A stretch of 64,000 nucleotides of DNA from Amycolatopsis australiensis (GTDB lineage: Bacteria > Actinomycetota > Actinomycetes > Mycobacteriales > Pseudonocardiaceae): NCBI RefSeq assembly GCF_900119165.1, contig NZ_FPJG01000006.1, forward strand, positions 1 to 64,000, in the 5' to 3' direction. The position numbers and the translations under genes are program-made. This document shows positions 37,843 to 45,538 of this stretch, piece after piece; the stretch's first letter is position 1; each line of letters opens with the position of its first letter. The notes under the pieces were generated by a model. It ran no database searches, was not told the DNA's origin, and saw only the letters and a program-made list of their open reading frames with translations.

Positions 37843-38226
37843 ATGGTTACGCAGTTCCCCGAGCGGGTGCACTTCCACTCCGGCGGCGGTGGCGGCGGCG
37901 GGGTGTTCGGCTACATCGTCGTCGGGCTGCTGATCCTGGCGATCATCGTGTTCGTGATCGTGGTGGCGGTCCGGGTGTCGAAGATGCGCCGCGAAGAGGC
38001 GCTGAAGAACGGCGGCCAGTTCCCGCCGGTGCAGCAGAACTTCCCGCCACAGCAAGGGTTCGCGCCGGGGTACGCGCCGCCGCCGGTCCCGCCGCAGGGT
38101 GCCGGGTTCCCGCCGCAGCCGGGGTATCCACCGTCGCAGCCGGTGCCGCAGCAGCCGGGGTACGCGCCACAGGGGCCGTACGGACAGCGGCCGCCGGGGC
38201 CGGGAGCGGGTCCGCAGAGCTGGTGA
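37843..38226 (+). CDS. Small membrane protein with glycine and proline/glutamine-rich tail
   Basis: The 127-residue protein has an N-terminal HFHSGGGGGGGVF stretch, one membrane helix (VFGYIVVGLLILAIIVFVIV, about 20-45), a short basic segment (RVSKMRREEALKNGG) and a C-terminal tail rich in Pro, Gln, Gly and Tyr repeats (PGYAPPPVPPQGAG and similar). ATG 37843 follows GGGAGGG. The stop overlaps the start of the YtrA-type regulator (GTGA), so both are made together. The function is unknown; proline-rich tails often bind partner proteins. Confidence 0.75.
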   Translation: MVTQFPERVHFHSGGGGGGGVFGYIVVGLLILAIIVFVIVVAVRVSKMRREEALKNGGQFPPVQQNFPPQQGFAPGYAPPPVPPQGAGFPPQPGYPPSQPVPQQPGYAPQGPYGQRPPGPGAGPQSW

Positions 38227-38588
38227 TCGTCCCCTTCGACAGCAGTTCGCCGGTGCCGCCGTTCGAACAGGTTCGCTCGGGGCTGGCGACGCGCATCAAC
38301 GACCGCAGCCTGCCGGTCGGTACGAAGCTGCCGACGGTCCGCCGGCTGGCGGCCGACCTGGGCATCGCCCCGAACACGGTGGCGCGTGCGTACCGCGAGC
38401 TGGAGGAAGCGGGCCTGATCGAGACAAGAGGCCGGGCAGGAAGCTTCGTGGCGGCAGCGGGCGACCAGAGCCGCGGCCGCGCCCAGCAGGCGGCAGCGGA
38501 GTACGCGAAGACAACCCGCAAGCTGGGTTTGGACGCCGCCGAGGCGCTGTCGATCGTCCGCGCGGCACTGGAGGAAGGCACAGGCTGA
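38223..38588 (+). CDS. GntR-family transcriptional regulator, YtrA type
   Basis: The 121-residue regulator has a winged HTH (PPFEQVRSGLATRINDRSLP, LPTVRRLAADLGIAPNTVAR, AYRELEEAGLIETRGRAGSF) and only a short helical C-terminus, as in the YtrA subfamily. These usually control ABC transporters or membrane proteins encoded beside them. Here the partner is the overlapping small membrane protein; no transporter is present. The GTG start overlaps the preceding stop. Confidence 0.9.
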   Translation: MIVPFDSSSPVPPFEQVRSGLATRINDRSLPVGTKLPTVRRLAADLGIAPNTVARAYRELEEAGLIETRGRAGSFVAAAGDQSRGRAQQAAAEYAKTTRKLGLDAAEALSIVRAALEEGTG

Positions 38589-38777
38589 GGCCGGGTCACG
38601 CAGGTGGCCACCGCTGGGCCGCCGCCAACCGCTCCACCCACGCGCGCCCGGCCAGCACGCCACGCCCCTCAAGCCAGGGCCGGCCCGCCACCCGCCACGC
38701 CAACCCCCACGCGCCCCCGGGTCGGCACGCCAGGCCGCCCGCGAGCCGCACCCGGACCGCACCCGAAGTCCCGCGCC

Positions 38778-39674
38778 TCACATAGCCCGGTAGTCGCGCA
38801 ACTCGATGCGGGGCCCGAAGCGCGGCCGCCGGTGACCCGCCGTCTCGAGGTACCGCACCGCTCGCTGGCGCTGCGGCGCGTACGGCGCCAGCACCTCCGC
38901 CATGCCGGCGTCGTCCAGCTGCACGCCCAGCACCGCGTGCCCCACCATCGACGGGATGTTGTAGTCGCCGAAGCTGACGGCATCCGGGTCGCCCCAGGCG
39001 CGCTGGGCGATCTCCGCCGCCGTCCACACTCCGATTCCCGGTACCCGGCGCAGCCAATGCCTGCCCGCCAGGCCGCCCAGCTCGACCGCGCGCTCCAGGT
39101 GCCCCGCCACGCGCGCCGCGTTCAGCAGGGTCGTCCGGCGCTTGATGTCGACGCCCGCGCGGTGCCAGTGCCAGTCCGGCAACGACCTCAGCGTCACCGG
39201 CGTCGGCGGTAGGCGCAGCCGCTCCGGTGCCGGTCCCGGTGGGCGCGCGCCGAAGCGGCGGCACAGCTCCGCCCACGAGCGGATCGCCTCCTTGCCCGCC
39301 ACCTTCTGCTCCAGCACCGCCAGCACCAGCCAGTCCCACACCACCCCGGTCCGGCCCAGCCGCAGCCCCGGGTGCTCCCGCCGGGCGCGCGCGACGACGT
39401 CGTGGTGCGCGACGAACTCCGAGTCGTCGTCCTCGGCTCCCAGTAACGCCGGGACGCCGCTGAGCAGGCGATCCTTCCCGTCACCCCAGGCCGCCGCCTC
39501 GATGCGGCCGTCCGTCAGGCGACGCAGCGCCAGCGTTCCCGGGCCGTCCGGGGTGTTCGACGCGAGCCAGGTGACGCCGCGGTCGTCGTCGAAGATGTTG
39601 AGCGATCCGCGGCCGCGCTTCAGCGGACTCAGGACCCTGCCCAAGTCGACCTCGAACGCCGGACGCCAGAACAT
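38778..39674 (-). CDS. DNA-3-methyladenine glycosylase II-type HhH-GPD protein (AlkA-like)
   Basis: The 298-residue protein has an AlkA-like N-terminal domain (FWRPAFEVDLGRVLSPLKRG, RGVTWLASNTPDGPGTLALR), a helical domain with AVLEQKVAGKEAIRSWAELC, and the HhH-GPD segment LRRVPGIGVWTAAEIAQRAW followed by GDPDAVSFGDYNI with the catalytic Asp. It should excise alkylated bases during repair. The ATG at 39674 lies 2 nt after the manB stop, so it is probably cotranscribed with manB. A second glycosylase of different fold (tag) lies at the window start. Confidence 0.87.
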   Translation of the reverse strand: MFWRPAFEVDLGRVLSPLKRGRGSLNIFDDDRGVTWLASNTPDGPGTLALRRLTDGRIEAAAWGDGKDRLLSGVPALLGAEDDDSEFVAHHDVVARARREHPGLRLGRTGVVWDWLVLAVLEQKVAGKEAIRSWAELCRRFGARPPGPAPERLRLPPTPVTLRSLPDWHWHRAGVDIKRRTTLLNAARVAGHLERAVELGGLAGRHWLRRVPGIGVWTAAEIAQRAWGDPDAVSFGDYNIPSMVGHAVLGVQLDDAGMAEVLAPYAPQRQRAVRYLETAGHRRPRFGPRIELRDYRAM

Positions 39675-39676
39675 CG

Positions 39677-40756
39677 CTACGCGTCGCTCGAAAACCGCAC
39701 GGAACCGTCCGGCAGCACCGTGTCCGGCCAGACCCGGGCGCCGTCGAGCAGCTCGCAGCCGGCGCCGACCGACACGCCGTCGCCCAGCACCACCCCGCGC
39801 AGCACCGCGCCGGCGCCGACCCGCGCGCCGTGCCCGAGCACCGAACGCTCGACCACCGCGCCCTCGGAGACGGCCGCGCCGTCGAACAGCACCGAGCCGT
39901 CGATCTTCGCGCCCGAGCCGACCACGGCCGCGACGCCGATCGTCGACCCGCCGCAGAGCTGGGCGTCTTCGGCGACGGACGCGCCGTCCAGCACGAGGAA
40001 GTCGCCGGGACGGCCGGGCAGCGCCGACGTCGGCGCCACCCCCCGCACCAGGTCGGCCGAGCCGCGCACGAACGCCTCCGGCGTGCCGACGTCCAGCCAG
40101 TACGACGCGTCGATGAAGCCCTGGATGTGCGCGCCCTGCTCCAGCAGCTGCGGGAACGTCTCGCGCTCGACCGACACGCGCCGCCCCGCCGGGATGGCCT
40201 CGATCACCGGGCGGCGGAAGACGTAGCAGCCGGCGTTGATCTGGTCGGTCGGCGGGTTCGGCGTCTTCTCGAGGAACGCCTCGACGCGGCCGGTCTCGTC
40301 GGTCGGCACCGAGCCGAACCGGCTCGGGTCGGGCACGCGCTGCAGGTGCAGCGTGACGTCGGCCGCGGACTCCCGGTGCACGCGCAGCTGCTCGCCCAGG
40401 TCGGCGCCGGAGAGGATGTCGCCGTTGAAGACGATCACATGCTCGGCGCGCAGCCTGTCGTAGACGTTCCGGATCGCGCCCGCGGTGTCGAGCGGCTCCT
40501 CCTCGACGACGTACTCCAGCTCCAGGCCGATCGACTTGCCGTCGCCGAAGTACTCCTCGAACACCTCCGCCCGGTAGCTCGTGCCGAGCACGACGTGCCG
40601 GATGCCGGCCTCGCGGATGCGGGAGAACAGGTGGCTCAGGTAGGGCGTCCCGGCGGTCGGGAGCATCGGCTTCGGCGCCGACAGGGTCAATGGCCTCAGG
40701 CGCGTGCCCTTGCCCCCGACCAGCACGACGGCGTCGACCTCTACCTCGGACGTCAC
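39677..40756 (-). CDS. manB: Mannose-1-phosphate guanylyltransferase / sugar nucleotidyltransferase
   Basis: The 359-residue nucleotidyltransferase begins VTSEVEVDAVVLVGGKGTRL with the signature GGxGTRLRPLT and PKPMLPTAGTPYLSH. Then come VFNGDILSGADLGEQL, INAGCYVFRRPVIEAI, SYWLDVGTPEAF and a C-terminal left-handed beta-helix (SGAKIDGSVLFDGAAVSEGA, about 255-345). In M. tuberculosis the equivalent, Rv3264c, lies next to wbbL1 and makes GDP-mannose; the symbol follows that. GTG 40756 follows GAGGAG. GDP-mannose would feed mannosylated wall glycolipids. Confidence 0.85.
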   Translation of the reverse strand: MTSEVEVDAVVLVGGKGTRLRPLTLSAPKPMLPTAGTPYLSHLFSRIREAGIRHVVLGTSYRAEVFEEYFGDGKSIGLELEYVVEEEPLDTAGAIRNVYDRLRAEHVIVFNGDILSGADLGEQLRVHRESAADVTLHLQRVPDPSRFGSVPTDETGRVEAFLEKTPNPPTDQINAGCYVFRRPVIEAIPAGRRVSVERETFPQLLEQGAHIQGFIDASYWLDVGTPEAFVRGSADLVRGVAPTSALPGRPGDFLVLDGASVAEDAQLCGGSTIGVAAVVGSGAKIDGSVLFDGAAVSEGAVVERSVLGHGARVGAGAVLRGVVLGDGVSVGAGCELLDGARVWPDTVLPDGSVRFSSDA

Positions 40757-40897
40757 GGAAATCTCCTCTTGTATCACGCACCGCTGAGCGACAAGCCGCG
40801 GGAAACCCTGACGGAGGTCGCCCGGAGGGCCTACCCTAGACAGGAAACAGGCGGGCCTTTCCCCAGAGGGCCCCGGGTCAGTCGGGAGGCCGAGGGG

Positions 40898-41362
40898 ATG
40901 GACCCCCGCGATCGGGCGGACGCCCTGCTCGCACGAGCCCAGGCGCGCGGTGTGTTCGTGGTGACACCCGACCGAGCCACGTCACCGATGGATTCGGCGA
41001 ACACCCAGCAGATCCCGCGCGCGCAGATCGACGGGCTCGACCGCAGCCAGGATCCCGACACGACCACGCAGCTGCCGGCGTCGCTGATCGAGGAGAACGA
41101 CCACCCGCTGGCCGGCTCGGCCCCGACCCGGCGCCTGGAGGTCCAGGACGGCCGCCGCCGGCAGCAGACCGCGCCGCTGAGCACGCCGGCGCCGACCACG
41201 CCGATGCGCACCCCGGTGACCACGCCGCTGTCCCGGCGGCCCCAGGCCGAGCCGATCACGAGCCCGCTGAAGGAACCGGACCCGGAGGACACCGGCCTGG
41301 TGCCGACGGTCACGCAGAACAACGGCAAGTCGGACCTCTCCCGCCGGCTCGACGGGATCTAG
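40898..41362 (+). CDS. Conserved actinobacterial hypothetical protein, disordered
   Basis: The 154-residue protein has a helical N-terminus (MDPRDRADALLARAQARGVF) followed by a long Thr/Pro/Asp/Gln-rich stretch with no clear fold (DSANTQQIPRAQID, STPAPTTPMRTPVTTPLSRR). There is no signal peptide or membrane segment. ATG 40898 follows GGGAGG at moderate spacing and is divergent from manB. The stop shares CTAG (41359-41362) with wbbL. The function is unknown; the position next to wbbL suggests a conserved local role. Confidence 0.65.
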   Translation: MDPRDRADALLARAQARGVFVVTPDRATSPMDSANTQQIPRAQIDGLDRSQDPDTTTQLPASLIEENDHPLAGSAPTRRLEVQDGRRRQQTAPLSTPAPTTPMRTPVTTPLSRRPQAEPITSPLKEPDPEDTGLVPTVTQNNGKSDLSRRLDGI

Positions 41363-42216
41363 CGGGTCTCCAGCTTCAGCCGCAGGGCGAGCCCGAGCTT
41401 CGTCGCGGCCAGCACCGGCTTCCAGAGCAGGCCCTGGTGCCGGTCGGCGAGGTAGCGGTAGGCGCTGTCGTGGTGGGCTTTGAGCATCTTCTCCGACGCC
41501 TGCGACGTCGAGTGCCCGCCGAGGTGCATGACGCCGGCGGAGGGCACGTACACGTTCAGCCAGCCGGCCTTGCCCAGCCGGTCCCCGAGGTCGACGTCTT
41601 CGAAGTACATGAAGTACCGCGAGTCGAAGCCGCCGACGGACTCGAACGCCTCCCGGCGCAGCAGCAGACACGAGCCGGACAGCCACTCGGCGGCGCGCTC
41701 GACGGGCGTCCCGGTCTCCTGCCGGTACTGCCGGGTCCAGGGGTTGCCCGGCCAGACCTTGCCGAACACGGCGTGCCCGATACCGCGGCCGAAGGAGGGC
41801 AGCAGCCGCGCGGAGGGGTAGACGGTGCCGTCGAGCTCGTGGATGAGCGGCCCGAAGGCACCGCCGCGCGGCCACCGCTGGGCGGCCTCGAGCAGCGTGT
41901 CGAGCGACCCGGGCTCCCATTCGAGGTCGGGGTTGGCGATGACGATCCACCCGAAGGAGTCGTCGAGCTCGGCGACGCCGCGGTTGCAGCCGGTCCCGTA
42001 GCCGACGTTCTCGCCGATCTTGAGCAGGTGCACGTTCGCGCGCTGCGCGGCTTTTTCCGGAGCACCATCGGTCGAGACGGTGTCGGCGACGACGACCTTG
42101 ACATCGCGCCCGGTGGCCTTCTCGAGGGTGTCGAGGAAGCGCTCGAGGGTGTCGCCGGAGAAGTACGTCACGGTGACGACGCCGAGTTGGTCGCCGTAGC
42201 GGGTCTGCTCAGTCAC
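41359..42216 (-). CDS. wbbL: N-acetylglucosaminyl-diphospho-decaprenol L-rhamnosyltransferase
   Basis: WbbL adds rhamnose from dTDP-L-rhamnose to decaprenyl-PP-GlcNAc, making the linker that joins arabinogalactan to peptidoglycan. The 285-residue GT2 protein shows LGVVTVTYFSGDTLERFLDT, DTVSTDGAPEKAA, NVGYGTGCNRGVAELDDSFG, the IANPDLEWEPGSLDTLLEAA metal-binding region, WLSGSCLLLRREAFESVGGF and YFMYFEDVDLGDRLGKAG. The order manB-wbbL-(glycosyltransferases)-rmlD recalls Rv3264c-Rv3266c. GTG 42216 starts it; its stop overlaps the convergent hypothetical gene. Confidence 0.9.
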   Translation of the reverse strand: MTEQTRYGDQLGVVTVTYFSGDTLERFLDTLEKATGRDVKVVVADTVSTDGAPEKAAQRANVHLLKIGENVGYGTGCNRGVAELDDSFGWIVIANPDLEWEPGSLDTLLEAAQRWPRGGAFGPLIHELDGTVYPSARLLPSFGRGIGHAVFGKVWPGNPWTRQYRQETGTPVERAAEWLSGSCLLLRREAFESVGGFDSRYFMYFEDVDLGDRLGKAGWLNVYVPSAGVMHLGGHSTSQASEKMLKAHHDSAYRYLADRHQGLLWKPVLAATKLGLALRLKLETR

Positions 42217-42282
42217 GGGGCCATTGTCCCTTCGTCACGGAGCGCTTTCCCGGCACCCCGCCGCAGCGCGGGCCCGACGGGT

Positions 42283-43431
42283 TCAGCGGGTGCGCAGGTG
42301 CCGTGACCAGGCCTTGGCGTACGCCTCCCGGTGACGCTCCGCCGTCGTGGCCCAGGAAAACTCCTTCGCCCGCTGCTGTGCCGCCGTGGCCAGCTCGGCA
42401 CGACGGCCCCGGTCCGCCAGCAGCTCCGAGATCGCCGCCGCCACGTCGCCCGCCCCCACTCCGCAGTACGCCACCGCGTCTCCGCCCACCTCCGGCAACG
42501 ACAGGCGGCGGGTCGTCAGCACGCACGCGCCGCACGCCATCGCCTCCAGCACCGGCAGCCCGAAGCCCTCGCCCAGCGACGGGTACGCGACCAGCTCCGA
42601 CCCGCCCAGGAAGCCCGCCAGCGTGCCGAACGGCAGGTACCCCGCCCGGATCACGCGCAGCCGGTGCGGGACCGCGTCCAGTGCCCGCTCCACCTGCGTG
42701 TCCCAGCCCGGCTGGCCCGCCAGCACCAACGCCGGCGCGTCCCGCTGCCCGGCGACCGCCCGCGCGAACCCGCGGATCAGCGCCGGCACGTTCTTGCGTG
42801 GCTCCAGCGCACCCAGGAACGCCACGTACGGCGTGCGGCCCAGCCCGACCGCCGCCCGGGCCGCGGCCACCTCCGACGGGGACGGCGGGTGGAAACGCTC
42901 GGTGTCGACGCCGTGGTGAATGACCTCCAGCGACGCGTGCCGCACCGGGCCGACCCTGGCCAGCTCCGCCGCCGTCGCCACCGAAGGCACTACGCACAGC
43001 GTCGCGCGCCGGAGCGCCGTTGCCGTCCAGGCCCGGAAGAAGCGGGCCTTCACCGATGAGTGCAGGACCGCGTCGGTGAAGAACGTGGCGTCGTGCAGCG
43101 TGACGACCGATGCCGCCGACGTGGCCAGCGGCATCGTGTAGTGGGGCGAGTGGACGACGTCCGCGCCGAGGCGGCGCACCAGCCGGGGCAGCGTCGCCTG
43201 TTCCCAGGTCAGGCGCGCCGTTCGGGTGGTCGTCGACGGCGACGCGGGCACGATCCGTGAGCGCGGCGCCAGCCGATCGTAAAGCCGCAGGTCCCGGGGC
43301 TGGCAGACGACGGTGACGCGCGCGCCGTCCGCGTCCAGGGCCGCGACGAGCGAATCCACGTACCGGCCCACCCCGCCGCGGTCCGCGGGAACCGCGGTCG
43401 CGTCGATCAGGACCCGGGGATCATCGCTCAC
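42283..43431 (-). CDS. Glycosyltransferase family 4
   Basis: The 382-residue GT-B enzyme shows IDATAVPADRGGVGRYVDSL with the donor-loop glycines, GADVVHSPHYTMPLATSAAS, VTLHDATFF, VEVIHHGVDTERF-type linker (EVIHHGVDTERFHPP), YVAFLGALEPRKNVPALIRG and the EX7E motif EGFGLPVLEAMACGACVLTT. This pattern is common among mannosyl- and rhamnosyl-transferases. GTG 43431 starts it, 53 bp after the next GT4 gene's stop. It belongs to the glycosyltransferase cluster inserted between wbbL and rmlD; the sugar is not evident. Confidence 0.88.
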   Translation of the reverse strand: MSDDPRVLIDATAVPADRGGVGRYVDSLVAALDADGARVTVVCQPRDLRLYDRLAPRSRIVPASPSTTTRTARLTWEQATLPRLVRRLGADVVHSPHYTMPLATSAASVVTLHDATFFTDAVLHSSVKARFFRAWTATALRRATLCVVPSVATAAELARVGPVRHASLEVIHHGVDTERFHPPSPSEVAAARAAVGLGRTPYVAFLGALEPRKNVPALIRGFARAVAGQRDAPALVLAGQPGWDTQVERALDAVPHRLRVIRAGYLPFGTLAGFLGGSELVAYPSLGEGFGLPVLEAMACGACVLTTRRLSLPEVGGDAVAYCGVGAGDVAAAISELLADRGRRAELATAAQQRAKEFSWATTAERHREAYAKAWSRHLRTR

Positions 43432-43484
43432 CCCTGCAGGGTACGGCGGCGACCCTGCGTCATGGTGGGGAACTGGCAAACCGG

Positions 43485-44561
43485 TCAATCGCGGGTACGC
43501 CGGTGGATCGCCCAGACCGATTCGGCGGCCCGGCGCCAGGTGAACGCCCGGGCCCGCTCCCGGCCGGCCCGCACCAGTCCCGCCGCCCGCGACGGCGAAC
43601 CGAGCACCTCCCGCAGCGCCGCCGCCAGCGCCGCGGCGTCGCCGCGCGGCACCATCAGGCCCGCGCCGCCCGCGACCTCGGCCAGCGCCGGGACGTCGGT
43701 GTGCACCACCGGGACGCCGGCCGCCATCGCCTCCAGCAGGCCCAGGCCGAATCCTTCGGCCAGGCTCGGCACGGCCAGCACGCTCGCCCGCCGCAGCACG
43801 GTCGCCAGCTCGGCGTCCGACACCTTGCCCAGCACCCGCAGCCGCTCCGCGGGCAGACCGCGCTCGGCGGCCAGCGCGACCGGGTCGATGCCACCCCAGC
43901 CCGGCTGCCCGGCGAGCACGAGCACCGTGCCCGCCACCGCCGCGACGGCGTCCACCAGCACGTCGATGCCTTTGCGCGGCTCGATCGTCCCGACCGCGAG
44001 CACGTACCGCTCCGGCAGGTCGAGCTCGGCCGACCCGGCGGGCACGCGCACGCCGTGCGGCACCACGCGCACCGGGACGTCGACGTCGATGAGCACCGCC
44101 AGCTCGTCGGCGACCGCCCGCGTCGGCACGACCAGCCCGGACGCCCGCCGCGCGGCCCGGGTGATCATCGACCGGTGCCAGCTGACGCCGCGCGCGGTCA
44201 GCGTCTCCGGATGGGTCCAGGGCACCGTGTCGTGCACGGTCACGCTCAGCGTCCGGCCGGCCGGGACGCGCGGCGGCGCGAACGGCGTCGGCGCGTGCAC
44301 CGCGTCGCCGCCCGGCCACCACGGCAGGCCCGCCTGCCAGGCCGCGACCAGCGCCCGCGGCGGGAGGCGCAGCACCCGCGGCCCGTTGACGCCCGGCAGC
44401 CGGGCCGGGCCGACGTCGGCGTGCCGCGCGACGACACTGGTCACCGTCCAGCCCGGCGGCGCCGTGTTCGCGAGCGCCGGGAGCAGCTCGGCCGTGTAGC
44501 GCCCGGTGCCACCGGGCACGGGCGCGAGGAGCTGCTCGGCGAGCACGACCAGTTCGGGCAC
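43485..44561 (-). CDS. Glycosyltransferase family 4
   Basis: The 358-residue GT-B enzyme shows LAPVPGGTGRYTAELLPALA, GDAVHAPTPFAPP, VTVHDTVPWTHPETLTARGV, RVVPHGVRVPAGSAELDLPE, YVLAVGTIEPRKGIDVLVDA and EGFGLGLLEAMAAGVPVVHT (EX7E). GTG 44561 lies 18 bp from the divergent GT2 start. CACAAT (44573-44568) ends 6 nt before the start with no ribosome site, so a leaderless message is likely. It precedes the other minus-strand GT4 gene and is probably cotranscribed with it. Confidence 0.88.
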   Translation of the reverse strand: MPELVVLAEQLLAPVPGGTGRYTAELLPALANTAPPGWTVTSVVARHADVGPARLPGVNGPRVLRLPPRALVAAWQAGLPWWPGGDAVHAPTPFAPPRVPAGRTLSVTVHDTVPWTHPETLTARGVSWHRSMITRAARRASGLVVPTRAVADELAVLIDVDVPVRVVPHGVRVPAGSAELDLPERYVLAVGTIEPRKGIDVLVDAVAAVAGTVLVLAGQPGWGGIDPVALAAERGLPAERLRVLGKVSDAELATVLRRASVLAVPSLAEGFGLGLLEAMAAGVPVVHTDVPALAEVAGGAGLMVPRGDAAALAAALREVLGSPSRAAGLVRAGRERARAFTWRRAAESVWAIHRRTRD

Positions 44562-44565
44562 GCGG

Positions 44566-44575
44566 CTATTGTGCG
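44566..44575. promoter_or_regulatory. Overlapping bidirectional -10 region between divergent glycosyltransferases
   Basis: TATTGT (44567-44572, plus) lies 7 nt before GTG 44580, and CACAAT (44573-44568, minus) lies 6 nt before GTG 44561. The two hexamers share five base pairs, so both genes may start from one melted segment with no 5' leader. The hexamers and spacing are visible; promoter activity is inferred. Confidence 0.5.
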
Positions 44576-44579
44576 GGAC

Positions 44580-45506
44580 GTGACCGCGAATCCCGCCACC
44601 ACGGTGGTCGTCGTGACCTGGCGGGGTGCCGGGCACGTCACCGCCTGCCTCGACGCGCTCGCCGCGCAGACGCGTCCACATCGGACGCTCGTGGTGGACA
44701 ACGCCTCCGACGACGGCACCGCCGCCCTGCTCGCGGCCCATCCTTCGCACCCGCAAGTAATCCGGCTGCCGCGCAATGCCGGGTACGCGGGCGCGCTCGA
44801 CGTCGCGGCGAAGCGGGTCGAGACGCGGCTGATCGCGTGGCTGAACGACGACGCCGAACCGGAGCCGGACTGGCTGGCGAAGCTGGAGGACGCCCTCGAG
44901 GAGGCGCCGCTGGCGGGGGCGGTGACGTCGCTGCTCGTGCGGCCCGACGGCACCACGCAGTCCGCCGGCGTCCGGCTGACCGCCGACGGCCACGGCGCCG
45001 ACCTGACCGAGCCCGCCGCCGAGGTGTTCGGCTTCTGCGGCGGCGCGGCGCTGCTGCGCGCCGACGCGCTGAAGAGCGTGCACGGCGTCCCGGCGTCGTT
45101 CTTCTGTTATTACGAAGACACCGACACGGCGTGGCGGCTGCGGCTGGCCGGCTGGGACGTCGTCGCGGCGCCGGACGCCCGCGTCCGGCACGCCCACGGC
45201 GTCAGCAGCAAGCCGGGCTCGCCGCTGTTCCACCGCTGGAACGAGCGCAACCGGCTGCTCATGCTGCTGCGCTGCGCCCCGCGTGACGTCGCGGTGCGGC
45301 AGCTGGCCCGCTTCGCCGCGCTGACCGCCGTGCTGCCCCTGCGGCCCGGGCGGCCGCGGGCGGCGAACTTCCGGTTCGGCCTGCGCTGCCGCGTGCTGGC
45401 GGAGGTGTGCGCGCGGCTACCGGCGACGTTGCTGGCCCGCCGGCGGATCGGCCGTCGCGCGGCGCTCGGCCGAGGCGCGGTCTGGGAGGCATGGGCGGGC
45501 CTTTAA
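44580..45506 (+). CDS. Glycosyltransferase family 2
   Basis: The 308-residue GT2 enzyme begins VTANPATTVVVVTWRGAGHV, with TLVVDNASDDGTAALLAAHP, NAGYAGALDVAAKRVETRLI, AWLNDDAEPEPDWLAKLEDA (DDA metal motif), FGFCGGAALLRADALKSVHG and FFCYYEDTDTAWRLRLAGWD, resembling rhamnosyltransferases of the WbbL/RfbF kind. A basic C-terminal tail follows. GTG 44580 is preferred over 44571 because it lies 7 nt after TATTGT. The following GT2-GT4 fusion gene begins 32 nt after the stop. Confidence 0.87.
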   Translation: MTANPATTVVVVTWRGAGHVTACLDALAAQTRPHRTLVVDNASDDGTAALLAAHPSHPQVIRLPRNAGYAGALDVAAKRVETRLIAWLNDDAEPEPDWLAKLEDALEEAPLAGAVTSLLVRPDGTTQSAGVRLTADGHGADLTEPAAEVFGFCGGAALLRADALKSVHGVPASFFCYYEDTDTAWRLRLAGWDVVAAPDARVRHAHGVSSKPGSPLFHRWNERNRLLMLLRCAPRDVAVRQLARFAALTAVLPLRPGRPRAANFRFGLRCRVLAEVCARLPATLLARRRIGRRAALGRGAVWEAWAGL

Positions 45507-45538
45507 GCTTGGCGCCTACCGACCGCGAGGAGCTGGCT

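Noticed and set aside
38604..39212. Plus-strand frame of about 200 codons opposite the AlkA-like gene
   Set aside because: No ribosome site or motif; the opposite strand carries a complete HhH-GPD glycosylase.
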